64,000 bases of DNA, taken from NCBI GenBank assembly GCA_903632075.3, contig CAHIKZ030000955.1:387501-451500 (forward strand), read 5' to 3'. The position numbers and the translations under genes are program-made. Below, piece by piece: positions 33,051-44,031 of the stretch. Position 1 is the stretch's first letter. The number at the start of each line of letters is the position of its first letter. The stretch comes from Acanthosepion pharaonis (Eukaryota > Mollusca > Cephalopoda > Sepiida > Sepiidae). The notes below the pieces were generated by a model. It saw only the letters and a program-made list of their open reading frames with translations. It was not told the origin of the DNA and made no database searches.

Positions 33051-33555
33051 AATATCCTAAGAAAACAATAAAAGATAAATTGTTATATAGGAATAAATTG
33101 GTGCTGCCGACACTTGAATTTGAACATAGATCGCCAGTGAGCAAACACAGGCAATCCCATCATTGAATTAAGTAGACCATGTGACTATAGAGGAAATGCA
33201 TAAATAGGAAGACGCATGATGTCTAGATTGATTTGGATTTTATTCTATCCTCTATTACTATATGGACCGCTATTCTCTACACTATTCACTATTTCTCTAT
33301 TTGGATCACTATATGGATTACTATTTGAGTGAGTATTATCGAGCAAGTACTATTAGTGTGAATGATATTTAAAAGTGTCTGACACCAGTATTGTTCAATG
33401 GCATACTATAGTTTTATCTGCAATTACAAATTCTCTACTACAACGAGCATTCATTAACATTATAAAAGTGTCAAACGAGTGTTCATTGACATCACAGAAT
33501 AAATAATCTGGGGTGGGGCACAAAATTTTGGCTTAATTTAACTTTCATACCTGCA
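33051..33555. other. Unassigned stretch, possible LTR debris
   Basis: The sequence around 33100-33135 (GGTGCTGCCGACACTTGAAT, TTTGAACATAGATCG) has a tRNA- or leader-like character, and 33190-33520 has a distinct composition. No second copy or terminal repeats were found. Confidence 0.3.
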
Positions 33556-33559
33556 AAAA

Positions 33560-33835
33560 AAAAATCTATTGAAAGAATTTTTTTTTTTCTCTTGGCACTG
33601 CTATTACTGTAAACTCCCTCAGTAATGTCTATTGTTTTTAAAAAGCCAGTTTTAGAATTTTAATAAAACCCAAATATCTGAAATTGGATTTATGCATTTT
33701 CTTTGAGAATTGATAACAAATGCACTAAATACTATTCGTGTAAATAAACAGTCTAATAAATAGTGTTTGTTGTCATTTCTCAATAAAAAAGACAAGTATA
33801 AATTCAGAGTGACCCTCATAACATTGTAATACTTC
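33560..33835. repeat. Fold-back repeat family F, compact palindromic copy
   Basis: The blocks AATTTATACTTG / AAATTGGATTTATGCATTTT and their inverted partner around 33780-33810 face each other across a centre near 33750 (GTAAATAAACAGTCTAATAA). The left arm carries the CTCAGTAATGTCTATTGTTT and AAAAAGCCAGTTTTAGAATT blocks of the family. It supports the view that the basic unit of the family is a fold-back. Confidence 0.6.
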
Positions 33836-33924
33836 ATATTTAAATGACCAATAAGGAAAAAAACATCTATAATTGTTTGAAAATTTAAGGCCAAATGTAC
33901 CTGCAAATTTTACACACTTACAGT

Positions 33925-34235
33925 CTAGGTGTGCCTAAATACACCCACAATCACATGATCAACTAGAAGACCAACAATCTCTAACTATTACAAATTTGTA
34001 GATTTCCAAAACCATACCTCATAAGCAGTAATGCTAAAAGGAGACTAAATTTGGTAGCATTTGAAAGAGAAATCGATTTGTCTTATAAAATCAACGTGTA
34101 ATACTTGCTTCTAAGTTATATTTTAATATATATCAGTGTAATTGTACTAGCATTTAGATGTTTCAACAATTTGGTTAAGACTTTAAAGATTTGACAACTG
34201 AAATTTCTTATGGGCTGATAGGATTCAAAATATGC
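33925..34235 (-). repeat. Interspersed repeat V, copy 2
   Basis: Its reverse complement matches 19617-19880 in order: AAGAAATTTCAGTTGTCAAA, CCAAATTGTTGAAAC, GCTACCAAATTTAGTCTCCT, GCTTATGAGG, TTGATCATGTGAT. Confidence 0.6.
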
Positions 34236-34295
34236 TTCCTATATAAAATGAAATAATTTTTTTCATAGTTGTACTATCTTTTAGATAAAAACATA

Positions 34296-34847
34296 CAGAG
34301 TGTTTCAAAGGTCTGTCACATTCTAAGAACTCTTATATCATGAACTACAAATGGTAGCATGATTCAACTGGTACCATTTTAAAATCTAAAAGTGTCAAGT
34401 TTTCTTCTGTTAATTTTAATTAATTAAATTTAAATTAGACACTATCTGAACACCAATCTACCTGACATATGGGTCAGACATTCCAAACATACTGATTGCA
34501 TCTTCCAGTGATGGCTACCTAGGTTACCATGTGAATTCTCCCTCTGCGGTTATGCAAAAGGCCTTATGGACATACCTCTCCTTCCGAGAGATGTGGATGG
34601 TCTAAAGATGCAAATAACTGAAGCCTTGGTAACCATTGACAATGCTATGCTTGATTGGGTTTGACAAGAATTGGATTATCGTTTGGATGTTTTGTGTAAC
34701 TTGTGGTGCTCACATTGAACACTTGTAAAAACCTTTATAGAAATGTGAAAATATTAGCTTTCAGGAAATTATAACTTGTTCTGATATCTTCAAAAGTTAT
34801 TAAGAAATACAATCTTGTAATGTGACATGAACTTTTGAGACACCGTG
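34296..34847 (+). mobile_element. mariner deletion derivative (family 4), copy 1
   Basis: Terminal inverted repeats (left CAGAGTGTTTCAAAGGTCTG, right ending ACTTTTGAGACACCGTG) are bounded by TA at 34294-34295 and 34848-34849. The interior keeps about 130 bp of the 5' end and then the C-terminal part of a transposase on the plus strand: readable blocks are LPRDVDGLKMQITEALVTID and QELDYRLDV, the conserved end of a mariner lineage. The first two catalytic acidic residues are deleted. A longer relative is at 62395-63276. Confidence 0.88.
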
Positions 34848-35045
34848 TATTTTTGGAGGAAAAAAGTTTCAATGTTGTACAGTTTGATCATAAATAAAAC
34901 CTGATAATATTCATTTTGATGATGTAATGTACTACTAAAAACAATAAAATCCTGTTATGTTTGGTTTAGAAGAAAATAAACTTTCTATAAAAAGTGGTAG
35001 AAGTGTACTCGTTTGTATGATACTGTAAAAGCCATAGTTATTGTT

Positions 35046-35240
35046 AGTATCAGAAAGAAATGATGGCAAACATGGATAAATGTGCCTGCAGTAAAAGTGT
35101 CAGAAGGATGTTTCTTCCCATGACACCACTTTTTTAAACTACTTTCACTCTTTGGTAATATTTGTTTTTAAAAAGCGGTGATTAGAATTGTAAAAAAAGC
35201 CTAAACATACGAAAGTGAATTTATACTTTTTCTTTGTTCT
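35046..35240 (+). repeat. Fold-back repeat family F, partial copy
   Basis: It shows GGCAAACATGGATAAATGTG, AAAGTGTCAGAAGGATG, CATGACACCACTTTTTTAAA, TTCACTCTTTGG and TACGAAAGTGAATTTATACT. At its 3' end it runs straight into a LINE tail. Confidence 0.75.
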
Positions 35241-35780
35241 TGAGATTGATAAAATCCAAAGGTGCGTCAGCAATATTATTGGTCCTAGCCTAGCATCTCA
35301 GCATCAGTCACTTTCCCGTTGCCGTCACATAGCTTCCTTGTACCTTCTCCATCAATATTTTCATAGTAAATGTTTTGAAGAGGTTTCTTCTTTGATACCT
35401 TGACTTTACAAATTTCAACACAGTACTAGATTGGCAGTTAGGTCTTATCATTTTTATAGCTGTAATATAGCTTCCCTGTGCCTTTTCTATAAATACTTTC
35501 ATGGTAATTGTTCAGATGAACTCTTCCCTATGGTACCTGAACTTTATGAATTTAAATGTAGTACTAGATTGGCAGCAAGATCTCACCAATTCATGGCTGA
35601 ATTGGTTAAATGTAACCTTAAGTTCTATGCTAACAGTCTCTTTTCTCACTTTTGTAGCTCTAAGCGTACTTTGATCTTTGAAAATTCAAATGCAATGTTA
35701 ATTGTTATTTGCTGTCCTCTTGTTTACACTTCTATTGTTCTCGCTCCTTAATAAAGTTACTTTGTATTTTTTTTTTTATT
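35241..35780 (+). pseudogene. LINE ORF2 C-terminal end with internal duplication
   Basis: The plus strand reads EIDKIQRCVSNIIGPSLASQ, ASLYLLHQYFHSKCFEEVSS, then again IASLCLFYKYFHGNCSDELF and PELYEFKCSTRLAARSH, then MLIVICC: the end of a Jockey/CR1-type ORF2. About 130 bases (roughly 35325-35455) are repeated as 35457-35580, duplicating the SL.LFY.YFH block. The untranslated end AATAAAGTTACTTTG follows, then T-runs. Confidence 0.75.
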
Positions 35781-37595
35781 CTTTCACATTCAGTAAAAGC
35801 TCTTGTCTTGGCAGTTTTACTCCTTTGCATGGGGGTGATTTGATTTAAAAAAAAAAAAACTGATGTGAGGATGCATATCATAAAACTAATAAATAACTCC
35901 ATCTTTAAGCCAAGATAGAAGCAGATGTTGAAAGTAGGGATTGATCTTTGTTCTTCCCCAATACAACATAGCATAAAAGAATAAAATTACTTCAAATAGT
36001 CAAGCTCATTTTGTTGATTTACAAAATTTATCTTTCTTACTTTTTTATTCATTTGTCACTTAATATATTCTTGACACAATACACTTGTTGTTCCAGTGTC
36101 AAGAATTTTACTTATATTTTTACAAATATCAGTCAGCTTTGCTTGTAAGTTAAACAAAACTATCAAGGATTTAATTAATCATTCATGTTTGAAGAATAAT
36201 TTTTATCCACCAGTTGCAATCTTCATAGGTAAGACCCACCATACCACACACATTGAAGTGGGCCACCTTCATTCATTTTGTATTCTATTGGTAAACAGCA
36301 GCTTCCCACGAACTGCTGGTTTGTGGCACTGACTCCCAAGAGGATACTTACCTGATCAGTACAATCTTAACCTGTGCAAGTCTAACCCTAACAGTTATCT
36401 TCCCCCACATATCTGAATAAACTGTGCTTTTGGCTTTTGAGCCCTTTTGTGAAAAATCATTCAGATGATTTTTGTCCTTGTAACATTTTGCAGTATAAAT
36501 TTCAATTGCTTCGAAGTAATGGGTATTCTTCCTCATGAAAAACGTATAAGCAAATAACAATTCAGAAGAGAAAATTGGAAGCTTTTTATTTTTATGAAGC
36601 AAATCAATCAACAAGGCAGCTACAGAACAATGAAAATAAGAGTAGAAAGATTTGTAAAACTATAGTGTAAACCTATTGAATTAAGTGTGTAGCACAATAG
36701 GTCCCTGCTTGATTCATTAGTCTACGCATGTCGTCAAATAGACTATCACCATAAACATTATTTGTAATGGATACTTGTACTTGAGTAGCTGCACAATTTA
36801 TTTAACAGTATATTAGTTTACAAGCCATAATATTTGAAAAATCCTGTTAAAGAAAAATATGTACTCTCTGGCAGAATTTGAACCTGTGTACCTCTCAGCA
36901 GAAGGAACTGCCGTTAGCTCAGTCTGTCTAGATCACATTGGATCTATGAAAAACTTAGCCAATCAGGCAAGGCTGAAAATTGACTTTAAGTGAAATTTTT
37001 CTTGTCAGACTCTGCTCAGCTTCTTATCAATAAGTAAACAAAATAGTTTTATAAAGAAGTAACAATTTTTTTTTTTATCTGACAGATTTTAAATGTTATT
37101 TTTAGTGGATACTTGTATTCATTTTTGTCTACTGGTCTGAATATTCAAGAAATCTTTATTGTTTTTTTTTTATCTGGGTCTGACAACTAAGAGTAAAATC
37201 AAGATGTGAGAGTTTCAAAGCAACCACATGCTACCAGAAGTAAGGAACTAAATAAATATATAACTTCCAGGAATAAGTGACACTTAGCCTAAAGGTTCAG
37301 AATAGTAAGTCTGATCAGTTCAATAAGACCAAGTTGGCAGCTGATCTCAAAAATGAGCTACAATCTGAGTAAGAAATAGCTTGTTAATTTTAACACCAAA
37401 ATGAAGCTGCTCTCTTTTAATTGTTGGAGAACCTTTTTTTGCGTTTCATCCACATGGCTGATGCTAGCCTCAAGGAGAGTGAGTCATTGTGCCTTGTCAG
37501 GCTAATGTTTTCCACTGACAAGAAATGGAAAGATTATATTGAATCAAGTGCTGGGCCAACTGCTAAGGAAGTTGGTTCACTGTGTTGCGATTGAC
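35781..37595. other. Unassigned stretch with a tRNA-like block
   Basis: No gene is recognised. At 36868-36935 the minus strand has an A-box-like TGAGCTAACGGC and a B-box-like GGTTCAAATTC 40 to 45 bases apart, which would fit a tRNA-derived relic; I could not fold a complete tRNA. Other open frames (36096-36332, 36348-36614) have no domain I know. Confidence 0.4.
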
Positions 37596-37599
37596 AATT

Positions 37600-38110
37600 T
37601 TTCTTACCAGACTATCTTACACATTTATTAGTCTACTATTTGTCCATGCATTGAATATTGCTGTCACATCTGGTGCTTCTACTATGTATTTAGAGATTCT
37701 TGATTAATCTCAAGAAGAATCTGCAATGTTAGAAGTCCTGATCTGGCATCCAACTGCCATAACATAGCTTTCCTATGCCTTTTTTTATAAATATTTTCAT
37801 GTTAATTATTCTGTTGATCTTGTTTGATACCTACAGTTTACAAATTTAAGTGCAGTATTATATTGGCAGGTAGGTTTCATCATCTTATAGTTGAAATTAC
37901 AAGATGTAACCATAAATTCTATGCTAACAGTTTCTTTTCTTGCACTTCTCACTCATGGAACTCTCTTCTAGCCTTTTACTTTCCAATCAACTTTGTATTT
38001 AAATTTTTGAAGATCAATGTCAATCATTAACCTCTGTCTCCTTAAAATCCTGTTCTTTTATTGTTCTCCCTCCTTAATAATGGTTTTCTTTTTCTCATAT
38101 TCTTGAACAT
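37600..38110 (+). pseudogene. LINE ORF2 C-terminal end
   Basis: It carries the IEYC.HIW.GA-type block (ALNIAVTSGAST, diverged), then the FYKYFH-like region, EFKCS-like VYKFKCSIILAGRFHH, and SLLAFYFPINFVFKF with the 3' untranslated TCCCTCCTTAATAATGG. It is related over its whole length to 21418-22440 (inverted), 35241-35780 and 2610-2870. Confidence 0.75.
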
Positions 38111-38229
38111 CCAGTATCCTCTTAAAAGAAAAGAAAACAAGGTTCAAAGTATTTTATTTTTTGTAAGAATTTTATCAGAATTTATCAAGCCAGCACTCTC
38201 TCACAAAAGAAAAATCTGTGTATATATCT

Positions 38230-38650
38230 AGTTTTAAGGTGTGCTATATTTATGGGATAAAGTGCTCAATATCAGAGATAGAGCGTATGTAAATATAAAT
38301 ATAAAAGTGAACAGTGAAGGCAACAGGCTGTTTCATGCTAGGCACAATCATTGTGGGTAATCTATTCTGGCAGTAATTTTTGCGGGAGTGGCTTGTTTGT
38401 TTATTTATTTGGGTTAAATTATTTATTTTTCAATTTTGTATTATTATTCTTTTCAGTTTTTGATGTTTTATTAATGTAGTAAAAAAAAAAAAAAAAATTG
38501 GCCTGACCCATATATATAAATAGTTGTGGAAAAAAATCCAATATTTGCGGTTTGATGGTTGCGCCTAACATGAAACAGCCTCTTGCCTCTGAGTGTCAAC
38601 TTCAATGTTCACTTTTATATATACATACATGTATGTGTGTGTATATATAT
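38230..38650. mobile_element. Hairpin element H, copy 1
   Basis: The left end GTTTTAAGGTGTGCTATATT and the following TTATGGGATAAAGTGCTCAA are shared with 43013 and 43186. Internal inverted arms (AGTGAAGGCAACAGGCTGTT then TCATGCTAGGCAC; right GCGCCTAACATGAAACAGCC then TCTTGCC) face each other across about 200 bp. The right end runs into a TATATAC/TGTG simple tract. Confidence 0.65.
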
Positions 38651-39087
38651 CTGATATTAGGTTGAAATAATTGTAATTCTATTAATAATTAACCATATCA
38701 TCCCAGGGGTTAGGGTTTTTCCTGTGCATGACTTTCAATTGATACTGCTCCTTTTGTGGTTGAGGTATTGATTTGAATCTCCACACATTACTAAAAAACA
38801 GACTGTCATAAAAGAAAGCTTTTATCAAGTTATTCTCAAAAAGGTAAAATATGAATTATAGGGAATACTAACTTTTGTTTCATAATTTCTGATGTCATAT
38901 TTTTGCAGAGATGAGGAATTTTGTAATTTTAGCAAGGTACATATAGTCTTACTTTTGCCTTTCAATATGGGTACTTTAATGATTTCAGTATGCAAACATT
39001 TCAAAGTATATACAATGTGAAGAAATAATCATGCAAAGTTTCAAACAATTTAAGCCATTATTTGGAGCTTTCTGAAATTTTAAATAT
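38651..39087. other. Unassigned stretch
   Basis: I see no gene or repeat in it. Confidence 0.4.
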
Positions 39088-39290
39088 CAGCTTATCAACC
39101 CATTACAGGTTATTTAAAGCCAGAAATTTTTTTTGATAATAATGGCAGTCATACAAGTATTATTAATTAATCCATAGCTAGGGGGAGAAGTGGAGTCATA
39201 CCTTTCCCAAGCGTATTTGCGCACAAATGAATATAAGAAACCTAACAGGAATTATCCATTACACCACCTGTTATTCTCACACTTGCCGTT
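39088..39290 (-). mobile_element. 5S-SINE, 5' truncated
   Basis: On the minus strand only the end of the tRNA-like unit, the core (TTCATTTGTGCGCAAATACG ... GGTATGACTCC) and the standard tail (TTAAATAACCTGTAATGGGT, TGATAAGC) remain. Confidence 0.75.
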
Positions 39291-39687
39291 CACAACTCCA
39301 AAATCAGGGATAGGGTTAAGGAAGGAAGATGTTTACAATTCTTGTTAACATTTATAGCAGTATAAAAATGGTGTCTGTAATTGTTGCTTACAAAACAAGT
39401 GAAAGGCAAAGCAGAAATATTTGACGTTTTCAGTTATATTTTTTGGCAGCTATTTTTTTCTTAATAGTTTATTTTGAAGGAATGCAAGAAGGTGCTGAGC
39501 AATTCTCAGCCTGATCCATTAACTGAATCTTAACCAAACAGGATTTTCTTTTTCTTGTCAGCAGGGAAAGGCTTCTTGATTGCACTCAGAACCTTTCAGT
39601 ATCCCCCCTCATATTTCTGTAACATAAAAATGGAAATCAGTTCTGCATTAGTAACCCAAATGTTTGTTGATTTGTTTTTTTTTTTAA
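39291..39687. other. Unassigned stretch
   Basis: No features are recognised. Confidence 0.4.
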
Positions 39688-39890
39688 GGTTTAACAACCT
39701 TTTGTAGGTTATTTAAAGTCAGAATGTATTTTGAATGTTTTCGGGGTTTTTTTGTGAGTTAATATTGCATAAATAATTTTTGGGGGAGATAAGGATTTTT
39801 CCAGATACGAGTTCTACTATTTAACCCATAGCTAGAGGGAGGAGATGGATTCATACATTTCTCATGGGTATTTGTATGTAAGTGAATAAT
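39688..39890 (-). mobile_element. 5S-SINE core and tail fragment
   Basis: Core (TTCACTTACATACAAATACC, GTATGAATCC) and tail (CTTTAAATAACCTACAAAAGG) are readable on the minus strand; the head is missing. Confidence 0.7.
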
Positions 39891-42070
39891 CTTAGTAGAA
39901 AATCCTGTATGATAGCTGAACCTAGAATAAATACTGATGTAATTCTTGAAAAACGTATATGAAAATCTCCTCCTTTTTGTGGGGATGAAAGATATGTTCT
40001 TTTTAAGCTTTATCACTTTTCAATCCTAAAATAGTATTTTTCAGGTAGTATAAACCCCACCTTGTGAAAGATATGATATTTGTTTAAATATTTAAAACTA
40101 TGAACAGTATGTAAAATATTGATTAATAGATATTAAGTGATACCATTTGGGATTTGACAATATGATAAATATGTATTTGACAGACCAGACTCGGTGAAAA
40201 AAACAATATTGCAGTATCCATAATGTTATGGAATTGAAATTTTAATCACAATGTCCTTTCAATAGTAAAACACGATTGGTACTATTTAAGATTTAGTCAT
40301 ATTATTCTGGCAAAGCACAGAAAGATCTCTGTAAATTATCAGTAATCTTACCAAATCAAAAATACCACAAACATATTTCAGATAAGTACCAGAACAAACA
40401 CTCAATAAATCTGTTTTGGTTGAAGTTTTTATGATCCAATTCCTCATCATGACTAAAAAAATAAAAACAAGTAAGGATAAAAATTAATGACAACAATATG
40501 AACATGAAAGATGCAAATCAATCCATATTGAATCTGAATACAAATGGATTGAAATCAAATGTTTATCATTTAAATCAAATAAAAAGGATTTCTACAATCT
40601 ATATACTTTGATGCAAGATGATTTGCATGTACATAATAGCACAGAGAAATGAGTGTTTTTTTTTTTGTAAGTCCCTTCCCCCAAATGATGCTACAATTGG
40701 GGGATTTGGTATGTCAATCTATATAAAATAAACATTCCAGTGATACCAAACACAATATAAGAATTTATTCTGGTTCAAATATTCAAAATTCAAACTATAA
40801 CATCTCACACCACTGTTTGATAATACTTACTTCAGCTTTTGGATTTCATTTTACAAGAAAATCTCAATTTTTCAGATATGAAAACAAATTTATTTCTATG
40901 AAATAAAGAACAGAGATGTCTACTCAAACATGTGTACCCACTAAATGTAATGTTTATATTAATAAGAAATAATGTCAGATTAAAAAATCCAATGATATAA
41001 CTATCATTATATGCTCTGATATGAAATTTCTCCTGGTATTTGGTTCCCCCTGAAGTAATGGTGATTTTTCTGCATTTTCATCTTGGCCAGATGGGCATTC
41101 CCTCACTAAGTTTGGTTGGTATGTGCATAGTATATAGACCTTTAAAAAAAAAATAACATCTTAAACTTGCCAAAAGAGTATAAAATATCACAAATAACAG
41201 TTGCTAACTATCTGATGATTGCATGAAACTTTTAGTTGTAGTCAGCCACTGTTCACCAGGAAATTTATTTAGAGATATGAGAGAGAGGCATGCATAAATT
41301 AAAAACAAACTGAGCACAACTTGTATTTAAGGATTTTTATTTGGATAAATACATTTATAAAGCATTGTCAAATATTATTAATTTTTTCATGAGTATTTCT
41401 TTCATTTTTGTTGCTTTTTAGTGCAACTCCTAGATCATAATTACATAGTTATTAATTAGCATGGCTAGATATACATTTAAGTAATTTCCAGAGACTAAAA
41501 TGTGCATTTTACAACTAATGTCAGGATGATCTATGGTTCAATACACTTAGCTAAAGAAAAAAAAATTAATTTAATTTTAAATTAAATGGAATAATTATTT
41601 TTCATTTGAAAATGTAAACAATTCGGGTTTTAACAAAATAGGTAGTCAAGCATTAATATTATAAGGAAATCATAAAATTTTATTTTATGAGTTTACTCAT
41701 ACCATAAAAAGGGTGGCATATTTTTATTATAAGCAGAAAGATATTTTTTTTCATTATTCTTATTACTTTTCACATTCCAGTTTTGTACACTGCCACCTGG
41801 AATTGTCAGTGCAAAAATCTAAAAGGCTTACAAATACAACTGACATGTTTTAAGATTCTAAATTTCATTAAGCAACAAATAAAAAAAATTCTAGGGTGAG
41901 AAATTTAGAAGCAGTAAATACAGATAAACTTTAAGAAATAAACTAAGAAATATATAACACTTAGGTTAACTGCTATCCAAAAATAATGGCAACAGTCAAG
42001 TATTTGATTAGTACAATGCAATTAGAAAATTACCGCTCATTTAGTACTGCATTTTTTTTATTTTACAGAT

Positions 42071-42071
<1 letters not shown>
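39891..42071. other. Long unassigned AT-rich stretch
   Basis: Over 2 kb with no SINE, LINE or transposon piece that I could match and no plausible open frame. It might hold introns or unique intergenic sequence upstream or downstream of a gene, but there is no direct evidence. Confidence 0.5.

Positions 42072-42137
<66 letters not shown>
42072..42137. repeat. Compound (TA)n-(CA)n microsatellite
   Basis: About 22 TA units are followed directly by about 11 AC units. Confidence 0.95.
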
Positions 42138-42138
<1 letters not shown>

Positions 42139-42646
42139 GATACATGCTAAAAGTTTTGAGAATTTTTCAAGAGAGAGTTATTTCAAAACTATTTCTGTCT
42201 AACTTCCTGGGATGAGAAGTTAATAGTGTAAATAATACAAAACTAAACTTATTCAAAGCAGGACCTCTTGTCTCCAATGGTTTTTTTTAAAGGCTCCAAC
42301 CACTTCTTTAAGCACACCCCAAATCAAAAGTATCCAAGAGCACTGTCACAACCTCTTTCATCTCCTTAAAATGTTAAGCCATAAGCAGTTTCGATCAATT
42401 CATACATATCTACAGTGTTTTTGCCGAGATTAACACCAAACTTTATCAGAAATATAGGAAATGATCAAGACAGTTTATGAATTAACATTTTGCAGACATG
42501 AAGGAGATGAAAGAGACTGGGACCCTGGACACCTTCAATTTCAAGGGCTATGAAAGGCTCAGGCATGCTACAACAAGAGCATTGAAGTAAGGAGATTAGA
42601 GTTTTGTATTGTTTTGAAATTAAATAAAATTCTCAAGAATTTTGTA

Positions 42647-42690
<44 letters not shown>

Positions 42691-42976
42691 AATACTATGC
42701 AGTTGTACTTCAGATGTTATAATAGTAGAATCTAAATATAATTCTAAACTGGGCTTCAAAGCTGCAGAAATTGTTCACAGAATTTGAGAAGTGCAAGAAT
42801 ATGAAATGAATCTGATCATTTGACCAGTTTAAGTATTTTAAGAGTGATAACTTGTCTCTTGAAATAAAGCTTAGAATTGGATGACCATTACTTGTAAGGA
42901 TGATTTCAAATGCAAAGTAGAGGAGCACCTGACCATCAGCATTTAAAAACTTTCACAAGACCTAAGAACACACACA

Positions 42977-42978
<2 letters not shown>
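42138..42978. other. Unassigned stretch with a (TA)n tract
   Basis: No gene is recognised. A short GT run and a (TA)n tract lie at 42645-42682; the open frame across it is an artefact of the repeat. Confidence 0.5.

Positions 42979-43012
<34 letters not shown>
42979..43012. repeat. (TA)n microsatellite at the border of element H
   Basis: A CA run (42970-42977) and a (TA)n run directly precede the conserved left end GTTTTAAGGTGTG. Confidence 0.9.
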
Positions 43013-43014
<2 letters not shown>

Positions 43015-43185
43015 TTAAGGTGTGGTATATTTATGGGATAAAGTGCTCACTGAAGTCAACACTCAAAAGTGACAGACTGTTTCATGCTAGACGTAATGGC
43101 GACCTGATGATTGCGTCTAGCATGAAACAATCTGTCACCTCTGAGTGTTGTCTTCAATGTTCACTTACATATATGTATATAATAC
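43013..43185. mobile_element. Hairpin element H, copy 2 (compact)
   Basis: The left end matches 38230. The inside is an almost complete hairpin: GTGACAGACTGTTTCATGCT then AGACG on the left, and GCGTCTAGCATGAAACAATC then TGTCAC on the right, with a loop of about 20 bases near 43100. Outer parts (CAACACTC / GAGTGTTG) also pair. The right flank is TATATGTATATAATA. Confidence 0.75.
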
Positions 43186-43560
43186 AATTTTAAGGTATGC
43201 TATATTTATAGGGTAAAAGTGCCCAATATTCAGTATACGCTAATGTCACTGCTGATTGGCAACAGCATGTTTCATGTAATCTTCAGGCCATGTGGGTTGG
43301 AATATAGCTTGACAATTTACATATTTTAGTCAATGGAGTATTATAAGTAGCAAGATAGGTTATTTCCGGTTTATTGTAATGGTCATTGTATCAGTGGAAA
43401 TGTTAGAATGATATGATAAACTGGAAATAACAGACCTTGCTACCCATAATATCCTAATGATTATCATATAAAAATAGCCAAGGTATAATCCAATCCATAG
43501 CCTGAAGATTACATGAAACAGCCTGTTGACACCAGTGTCCATACACATACACAAAGAAGT
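43186..43560. mobile_element. Hairpin element H, copy 3, with long palindrome
   Basis: It starts with ATTTTAAGGTATGCTATATT. A palindrome occupies 43245-43545: the left arm has GTTTCATGTAATCTTCAGGC and GTAGCAAGATAGGTTATTTC, and the right arm has their partners AAATAACAGACCTTGCTACC and GCCTGAAGATTACATGAAAC. The centre is near 43390. A related single arm is at 63785-64000. Confidence 0.75.
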
Positions 43561-43681
43561 ATTACAGAAGCTCCAAAAGAAAGCTAAAATTACCCTTGAT
43601 ACACCCCAATGTCTGCAGGCTAAAAATAATCTAAAACATAAATAAAACAGGGTGTTTCATTTGTTCATTTTAAAACAAAAT

Positions 43682-43687
43682 TTTATT
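43682..43687 (-). terminator. Candidate polyadenylation signal
   Basis: An AATAAA on the minus strand lies about 345 bases after the stop codon of the zinc-finger gene. It is the first canonical signal I noticed downstream, but AATAAA is frequent by chance in such AT-rich DNA. Confidence 0.3.
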
Positions 43688-43776
43688 TCTACTACACCAT
43701 CAGAAGAGTCCAATATACAGAGATGAGCATTTTGCCCCATCTGTTAACATACACTTGTGTATGCATGACACTTTCC

Positions 43777-43781
<5 letters not shown>

Positions 43782-43822
<41 letters not shown>
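43782..43822. repeat. (TA)n microsatellite
   Basis: Twenty TA units preceded by TGTG. Confidence 0.95.
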
Positions 43823-43823
<1 letters not shown>

Positions 43824-44031
43824 CTACACCACTGCATTTTCTGTATTTGGAATAAAACCGAAAAAATTGTAGAATAAAACAATTTAAATACTTTGGGCAT
43901 TTTCAACATTCATTGTTTCCTTTTTATACAATAATCGTATATGATATAACATTTGATGACAAGTTAAATTATAGCCCAAACATCTTACATCCTTCAAGAG
44001 AGATTCATAAACTTATAAATTTTTAAAAAAT

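Noticed and set aside
36868..36935. tRNA gene on the minus strand
   Set aside because: A- and B-box-like blocks are present but no acceptor stem or anticodon arm could be paired; reported only as a tRNA-like block in the unassigned stretch.
43645..43665. Mariner end (CAGGGTGTTTCATTTG)
   Set aside because: Only one end is visible; no inverted partner with a TA border was found nearby.
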